Origin: Lineus longissimus
Taxonomy: Eukaryota; Nemertea; Pilidiophora; Heteronemertea; Lineidae
NCBI RefSeq assembly: GCF_910592395.1
Contig: NC_088310.1
Span: forward strand, 7,633,501 to 7,697,500
Length of the DNA stretch: 64,000 nucleotides
Direction: 5' to 3'
Shown here: positions 56,950 through 64,000 of the stretch, piece by piece
Position numbering within the stretch: the first letter of the stretch is position 1
Layout of the letters: every line of letters begins with the position of its first letter
The notes under the pieces: model-generated
The model's database searches: none
What the model saw: the letters and a program-made list of their open reading frames with translations, nothing else
Told to the model about the DNA's origin: nothing
Program-made: the position numbers and the translations under genes

Positions 56950-58920
56950 TACCTCCTATACGGACGGTAAGTCTACTTCATCGGAATGACATCTTAATTC
57001 CAAATTGTAATGAAGGAAATGAAATGAAATATGAAAATGAAATGAAAATGGAAAATGACTGTGAAGGATGAAATGAATATGAATTGAATTATAGGACTTG
57101 GAAGAGTAATGGTAAGCATCAGGATGGTCAAGTGGCTACATGGACACTGGATGTGGATAGAAAATGGAGTAGTGTAATGAGCTGAATTTAATGAAATCGA
57201 CTAATGAGGACGAGAATATGATTTTATACCCGAATGGTGTGAACTGTGACGAAGTGAATGACTTTCAAGAGGAAATATGAATGGACGAGATGGACAGATC
57301 GTTATGATTGCTAAATGAACGGTATAAGTGAGTGATGTAGGTCATTTGGATATTTCAAGAGATGATAGCTAGGCAAAGGATAATGATCATACTATGGGAT
57401 GATGATGAGAATGTGTCTAGAAGATGATAGCAACATGGATGTGGCGATCAAAAATGTTTTCATCAAGATGGTGGTATAACAAAACTAGAAAGATATGATG
57501 CTTGAATAATGAGATGTAAAAATGTCACTTTCATTGGAAAGAAAAAAGCTTTTATTGATATTTGATGTTGAGAGACTGTACTTGTACGTAGATTGTACAT
57601 GTACATGTACAGGTAAAATCTAAAAGAAAAGATGAATAGAAAGATATAAGATGAATAGCTAGCTATGAAGTAAAGGTGGACGATTGCCGTCGTGATTCAT
57701 CGTGTTTCGCATGGGAGCCAGGGCATTCAGAGTTTTGCGGGTGACACATCGGTCAGCGTTTTCCATATTTCAGTGTTTCCCTTGCTGTTTCCCTATATAC
57801 ATGGAATAAGGAGACAAGTGACCCAACAGGAACCACTCGACGTTGATGTCTTGCAGGGGAGACACTCACACTTAGAGCACTCCACATATACTACACCAGG
57901 CCGGACTAGAGTTCGTTGGGTAAATCTTTCGGAAATCTTATAACAATAATCCCCGATGAAAAAAACAATGAATGACTACAGAATTTAGTAGAAGGTGCAG
58001 ATGAAGGGCAGATTAAAATAAGGAGTGCATTCAAAGCAGAATGTGAATTAGATGATAATGCAGAATGAATCAAAATAAAGTATAGGGTAACGCTTAATCG
58101 TGATTAGGTAGTAAAGATGATTGAGATTTTGATGATACATTAGTGGAATGTAGGCTAGCTTAGATGATTGAAGAAAAAAATGAAGGTTACATGTAGCTTA
58201 GATGATTGAAGTAAAGAATGTGGGTTAGCTATAGGTGATCGAAGTGAAGAATGTAGGTTAGCTTAGATGATTGAAGTAAAGAATGTCACGTAAGCTCAGA
58301 TGATTGAACTAAAGATATGAGAATGGATAAATGTAGATGATTTGGCAGAATTCTTATGAATACTTTATAATAGATTTAAAAATAAGAATAAATGTAGATG
58401 ATATGGCCGAATTAGAATGAAGGTTGGGACGATGAATACGATTATTAAGCAAAATAGAATAATGATCTATGATTATAAAGGATAAGAAGATGATTTCAGT
58501 TAAGAAGATGAAGAAGATGAAAGAATATGATACGGTCAAGATATGGCAAATGATGAAAAGCTGAGAGCAGATAAGAGGATACGGAAGGAAGACGAATGTA
58601 ACAATGAGTTGAATTAAATGGATGTTAAGAGTATATTGTTAAGGTCCATAAACTTAGCTTAATGACCTAATTCCCCAAACGAAATAAAACGGGAAGAGCG
58701 GAAACAAAATTGCTGCTATATTATGCGTATATCATGTAACTTGGATGAATGAATAAAGAAATAAAAGACAAAAAGATATGGTAAATTGATTTGGTGATGC
58801 TGGAAGAAATGTGACTAATGGGAAATACCAATTAGAAATTAAGTATGCTTAGTGTAACGAATCGTCAAGCTGGAATGAGTATGATGAAGAGTGCCCGTCT
58901 GACATCATGAAATGACGGTG
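56950..58920. other. Purine-skewed A/G-rich region (gatga/gaatga-rich)
   Basis: Nearly 2 kb in which the plus strand is dominated by A and G, in motifs such as gatgat, aatgaa and gatgaatg. Few C residues and no coding potential. It looks like a decayed simple-sequence expansion. Confidence 0.6.
58151..58317. repeat. About 32-bp tandem repeat, five copies
   Basis: Unit reads tagcttagatgattgaagta, aagaatgtgggt, with substitutions. Embedded in the purine-skewed region. Confidence 0.8.
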
Positions 58921-59487
58921 AAGTTGTCAGAAAATGTGATACTGTCGCCAGGGGAGGACAATATGGGTGAACATAATTGGCGAGATGAAATATGTTTCGA
59001 GAATAGTACTTGTGCTCATACATTCGAGTTGGGTATTTCTCCCTCTAATTTCCTTTCTCCCAATTCTCCGATCCGCTTCTGATACAATTTGAACAAGCGC
59101 GTGTACCGTGCCCATCAGCATACATGTATGCGCCAATACGGATGGAAATTCTCCCATACATGGATTGTGCCCATATGGATGGTATGGTTTGTTACTGCTG
59201 ATAATAATGAATGAAGTGATGGTTAAATCATGAATATGTGATGAATGAAATGCAAGGCCGCCATGCCATCTGTCCACAGTGAATGACAAAACGAACAACA
59301 CCAACGTTATTTATGATTGAATGTATTTCAGAAATGAGATACATCACAGTTATAATGATAACTTGTGAAAATGATAGCTGAATGATAACTTGTGAAAATG
59401 ATAGTTGAGTGATCTTATGAATGAGATGATTTGCTGATGATGTTCAGACTTCGAATTTTTGAACTATGGCGATTTAACTGTGAAGAC

Positions 59488-59765
59488 TTGACCATAGGTA
59501 CCACCATTTTGGTTAGAATTTGAAATCATAAAGCAATTAGAACGAAGTTAATGCCAATTTCAAGGCTCGTGGCCTGTTCTTTGATTTCCAGAGGACTATA
59601 CTGAACGTCCAGCGGTATTGCCTCTTGACGCGCGTTGTCTGGAAGCAGAGGAATGTCAATACATTGGGGATCAAGATGCCAGAGATTTAATTGGGCATTC
59701 ACTTTGTTTTAAAGGAGCTCTAATTGCAAGTTCTAGCCAAAATGGTGGTACCTATGGTAAACCCT
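59488..59765. mobile_element. Foldback element copy A
   Basis: The left arm (ccataggtaccaccattttg, gttagaatttgaaatcataa, agcaattagaac) is inverted at the right (gctctaattgcaagttctag, ccaaaatggtggtacctatg). Same family as copy B at 60398-60620 and the single arm at 25149. Confidence 0.6.
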
Positions 59766-60397
59766 TAACTAACCTCGCGAGATCAGGGCATTGAAAACAC
59801 ATGGAAAAAAGCTTTGACGAACGGACATCGCCAAAATGAGATCTTTCAGAGTGTTGACTTTGATGCACGCTTTCGTGCGAAAAGAAAAAGTGACCCTAAG
59901 CAATTCAAAGTATCCGATGACGGAGAGAACAAATGATTTTTCTATTGATGAGGCGATCCTGATGGATGATGCATGACACTGTGAATAACTTTAGATGATA
60001 CCGGCTTAAGAATTATAGGTGAGGTGAACAGGTCTTGTAGCAAATTATGATAAAATTTCATTTGCTGACCGACCCTCATTGGAGTATTGTTTTCCAGATA
60101 TCTAGCCAATAAAATGTTGCATTTTGATAACTGACTACGTAGGCGATGGGCAAATGATTCATGCACATGTATTGTTAATACTCTGTTCTATTCGAAATAT
60201 ACTAAAATGGTAAATAGATTCGATACAAATGGCGTGAAAATGTCACATTTTTTATTAAGTTTCCATACAGCAACATCAAGAGGCGTTCAGAAGTTTACTT
60301 CTCTTGTATGTGTCGCACAAAAAAATGTCATTCCCTACCGCAGAACTGCAGTAAGCACGCTTACCTTGTATGCACGCCGGCCTGAGGCTGCTTTTAA

Positions 60398-60620
60398 GGA
60401 TGACCATTGTGGCTGGAACTTGAAATCCTAAAGAAATTAGAACTCCTTCAAAATGAAGTGAATGCTGATTTTGAGTTGGGGTGTCTGTTTTCTGATAAAC
60501 AAAAAGAAACTGACTCCCACCCATGAAATTGGATTCGCTTCATTTTGAAAGTGTTCCAGTTGCTTTAGGATTTGAATTTCCGGCCAAAATGGTGGTGCCT
60601 AGGTGAAGGTCAACCCTTTA
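60398..60620. mobile_element. Foldback element copy B
   Basis: Left arm gtggctggaacttgaaatcc, taaagaaattagaactcctt, caaaatgaag. The right arm is cttcattttgaaagtgttcc, agttgctttaggatttgaat, ttccggccaaaatggtggtg. Arms of about 70 bp around a roughly 70-bp centre. Confidence 0.65.
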
Positions 60621-61782
60621 AATCTGGACGTAGTTTATGGCTTCACATTTGACGTACACATATACTAATGTTCGACCAAGGTTTAGCACGTGGTATAGAC
60701 GTACATTCGACAGGTGTGGCATAATATTGACGTAACAGACAATTGTTGTATTCGATTTCTCTCGACAACTAGGAATTTCTAGGGTTATTTAACACAATTC
60801 GTTATAACTATGATGGAAAAACGGCAGCAAAACTCAAAAGGATACAATATATGGCCTTCAATTATATTAACAAGGGAAACTCAACATCACAGTGCAAGTA
60901 TGAAATAGTTCTCAAATTGACTGACAAATTCCTGATATCTTCTGAAACAAACTTATTCCTTCCTATAAATCAGCTCTTCGTACTTCGTCGATTTTCGTAT
61001 GCGGTGAGGGCTACGTAATCCTGCATTGCTTACTACAAGACAAAAAGGGGGAATTACTTAGCAGACAACGAGAGGGGTACAGTCAAGAGTAAAATGCTTT
61101 TTAGATACCTCCGAAAATCCTTTCAAATTCTTCACAAGAAAGTTTGGTTCCAAATCGAGCTAATGCATTTCCCACAATTTGACGGATTTTTGTTGTTGCA
61201 AGATACCAGTATTGCATGTCTCATTAGTTCAATATTTTGTTCAAGCTTCGTGGCCAAGAGAAATAAAACGAAATAAGAACTACACTGTAATGCCATATCT
61301 AGCGTATTTTGCACTATCTCAAAAACGTCAAAACGATATCTCGTTTTAGAATCAAATTCTTAATTCATATCACAAGTATCATATTCATAAACAAAGGCAC
61401 CTGACCGTCTCAGGAATGGCATCACGACGAAATAAGACGATCATGATCGATCGTCCTATTTTCCCTCAGTACTGCCATCTATGAGACGACCGGGTCCCAA
61501 TCTAATCACCAGTACCGAACACAATGGGCGGGAAATATCAAACGATGAACCAACACTAACAATATTCACACAAGATCAAATAACTTGCATAAAAATCTGG
61601 CTTTGCAAAAAAACTGCCTGCCCTCCCTCCCGCCCACCAAAACCAACTCCTCCACCACTGCTCATTGGGAGCAGCGGGCCAAAATGAGCGATTCCAAATC
61701 CCCGTGACGGTAAAAACTGCAAACTTTGGCAGAATTCTCAAATATAAAATCTTAACCCGGCTTGGTTAACTTTGCACCAGTT
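60621..61782. other. Downstream flank of the muscarinic receptor
   Basis: Probably includes its 3' UTR (minus strand). A C-rich patch at 61615-61665 has no supported coding role. Confidence 0.3.
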
Positions 61783-64000
61783 TCACCTGGTGGCGAAAGA
61801 ACTTCCTGTTACCCGGTTGAACTGTCTGCTTCGCCGTTTCCTTTGACACGTGAGTAGCCTATAAAATGTTCGCCGGAAGTTGACATTGCATAACGCATAG
61901 CAAATGGGATTCACTGTACTGTTGATGTAACATAACCAATAACCTGAAAATGGAACGAAAATATTAGAAAAGGGGTGAAGAAAAAAACCACGCACCTCCC
62001 GGCGAGAGCTCGACGATATTTGGGTTGCCAATCGCTTCCGATGGTAGGTGACAATGACGAAGCAATTCTCATAGAATTGGTTTGGTGTCAATATTGTGTC
62101 AGGTTTGAAGATATTCTGAGTTTTACAAAAAACCGAAGATGACAAGATTTCTTGACTCCCCAACACGAGGAACAGAGAGAGATCTCACTGATCACGTGTT
62201 AGCCAATCAGAAGCCCCAATCCTGCTTTTCCGGGACATCCTTCAGAATTCAACCAGTCATAAATTAGTATTTTGGTAAGAGTCACGGTCAAATAAGCTTT
62301 CGGAAAAGCTTTTCGGACGAATGCCAAAGATCGTCAGCAAAATGCCATACATGGTAAAGTGTCATTGCCCAAAGCAACGAAGGAAGGATGGACGATCATT
62401 GAAACGGTGATGATTCCAATCTCTGTTCTGAAGCCACGTGAAATCTTTTGATCGTCTCTTTGTTAATGATAGCAATGACAGGCATGGCCTGAGGGCTGAA
62501 ATAATCGACTTCATCAATTTGGAATTTGATAACACCACTCCGGATCGATTTCAGAACCATACTGAGATTACGAAATAGAATTGAAATAGAAGCGCATGTT
62601 AAAAATAATTCGTATTCTAATATCTTTCTAACAAAAGAATTTCAAAGAATTTTTCGCTAAGGCTACCGACATCATCTTAATTAAAAGGATCGTCTCACTA
62701 TTCGTATCATTGATCAAATGGAGGATTTTGTATTATAATGAGAAAAGATCCTTTTCGGAAAATGATGACCCAGTTCATTCAGTGCTAAAACAGACATCTC
62801 ATTAGATTTCGGGTCTTTTCCTTTTAAAAGAGTAATATTTTCTAACAACCAACACGACTGAATAATTGCTCGGTGAGTTGTTGGCTGGATGCAGAATTTA
62901 GAACTGTCAGAATCTTACCAGGATTATAACAGTCAGAATCTTAACAGAATCTTAACTGTAAGAATCTTAACAGGATTATAACAGTAAGAATCTTTTAATC
63001 ATCTTAACAATAAGAATCTTAACAGAATCTTAGAATAATTTAAAACAAAAAATATCATGTGATGTTCTTTCCCAGTCACCGTACCACTCTCAACATTCCG
63101 TCTTGGAAAAAGCCCTTTTGTTAAGTTAGATTTATGATCAAGAGATTTGAATTCAGTGTAAGATGCTGAGCCGTGCCGCTGCATTGACTTATCAGGCGCA
63201 AGACCATGAAGCAATTTGATATATCTGATAACAGCTTACATTGACGTGATCGTATGGGAATAGACAAATACGCACATGTTTCGCTATAATTTTCGTGTTT
63301 TCTTTAATGACTATCTAAAACTTTCTCAATCGTTTTTGTGCGAGGCAAGGGTAATCTTGAATATAAGCTCTTAGAATATATAAAAAACGACTGCAAATTA
63401 TGGAACTTAAATTGGAATGTGACTTCCATTTAAATCCTGCTGGATTGATATCTCTCATCAGGACGGCACTTTCTTGTTTGTTTGGTCCAGATATTAGTAT
63501 AAAATAGGATGTTGATCCACCCACAGTCTTCACACTTTTAAGTGTAAATATTTCACTTACCTATAGCATAAAGTGTATCTCCTATGCAGTCGGGACAAAA
63601 GGCTTTTATCACAGTGAATATATTATATGGTGTCCAGGTGATGATGAATGCGAATAAGATGGCACTGAGAGTCTTGGCAGCTTTCTTCTCCTGTTTTTGC
63701 TCTTTCCGTCTCCGCCGGGCGCGCTGACTTTTCATTTTTTGTGCAAACTTGGTGGCCATTTTGGCCTGCATTGCCACGCGTATTGCATCACTGTTCTGAT
63801 TAAGGCGCCGCGTGGCTGAGTTCGATGCGGAGATGGTACCACTAGAACAAGGTCTTGATATGGGATTACTGCTAGTACTAGAAGCACCCTCTTTGGCTCT
63901 CGCCCTAACCCCAGACTCTGACGACTCTTCTTTGATCTCCGTAATCTCGTCATCTTCCTCGCTCTCTGATAGCATACGAATCATGGGTTTATTGTCATCA
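61783..64000 (-). CDS. Muscarinic acetylcholine receptor, C-terminal part; 5' part outside window
   Basis: Two exons, 64000-63561 (open at the window edge) and 61943-61783, joined in phase 1. This is a class A GPCR of the plasma membrane. The first exon holds the end of intracellular loop 3 (acidic, Ser-rich EESSESG, then a basic [20 protein letters not shown]) and transmembrane helix 6 with the signature [20 protein letters not shown], followed by KAFCPDC. The second exon holds helix 7 with the NPxxY-type motif ([20 protein letters not shown]) and a short tail ([20 protein letters not shown]), ending in [14 protein letters not shown] and FCPDC are strongly muscarinic. The intron falls in extracellular loop 3, just before helix 7. 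G-protein class cannot be called from this part. Confidence 0.92.
62905..63035. repeat. Degenerate short repeat (cagaatcttaacaggattataa)
   Basis: Several imperfect copies of agaatcttaaca in the intron of the muscarinic receptor. Confidence 0.7.

Overview
This is a eukaryotic window from an animal: genes are split by GT-AG introns, intergenic DNA is AT-rich and full of dispersed repeats, and the recognisable proteins are metazoan (a muscarinic acetylcholine receptor, phospholipase D3, LPGAT1, a consortin-like protein). The repeat types (TA-flanked MITEs made of the 'tctctattaaggacac' motif, SINE-like 'gagcaaggcact' blocks, an element opening with 'caagaggcccaagggcc') suggest a marine invertebrate, most likely a lophotrochozoan; the species cannot be named from the sequence.

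Layout. 1-5.8 kb (-): an alpha/beta hydrolase of the prolyl-oligopeptidase type, 11 exons, running off the left edge. 9.6-12.5 kb (-): LPGAT1, five coding exons. 13.7-21.4 kb (+): fumarate hydratase, ten exons, divergent from LPGAT1, with a 1.76-kb LINE in intron 8 bounded by an 11-bp target duplication. 22.5-28.3 kb (-): an unrecognised gene built from a signal peptide, a LamG-like domain, ten tandemly duplicated micro-exons encoding Thr/Ser-rich decapeptides, and a hydrophobic GPI-type tail. 29.8-32.2 kb: a repeat element with a terminal hairpin and a nested TAA-flanked MITE. 33.5-44.8 kb (-): a PLD3-type phospholipase D, ten exons with a long first intron. 45.3-50.0 kb (+): a consortin-like protein, ten exons, divergent from PLD3. 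51.9-54.4 kb: tandem and inverted satellites and LINE tails. 54.4-61.8 kb: mostly non-genic, simple and foldback repeats. 61.8-64.0 kb (-): the last two exons of a muscarinic acetylcholine receptor, running off the right edge.

The multi-exon models were built by hand from splice sites, reading-frame phase and remembered family sequence. For LPGAT1, fumarase, PLD3, the consortin-like gene and the LamG gene, every junction keeps frame and the summed CDS is a multiple of three. The genes do not form one pathway; they are ordinary neighbours. The most unusual item is the LamG gene, whose stalk is written as an array of about 230-bp genomic repeats, each carrying its own acceptor, a 27- or 30-nt phase-1 micro-exon and a donor.
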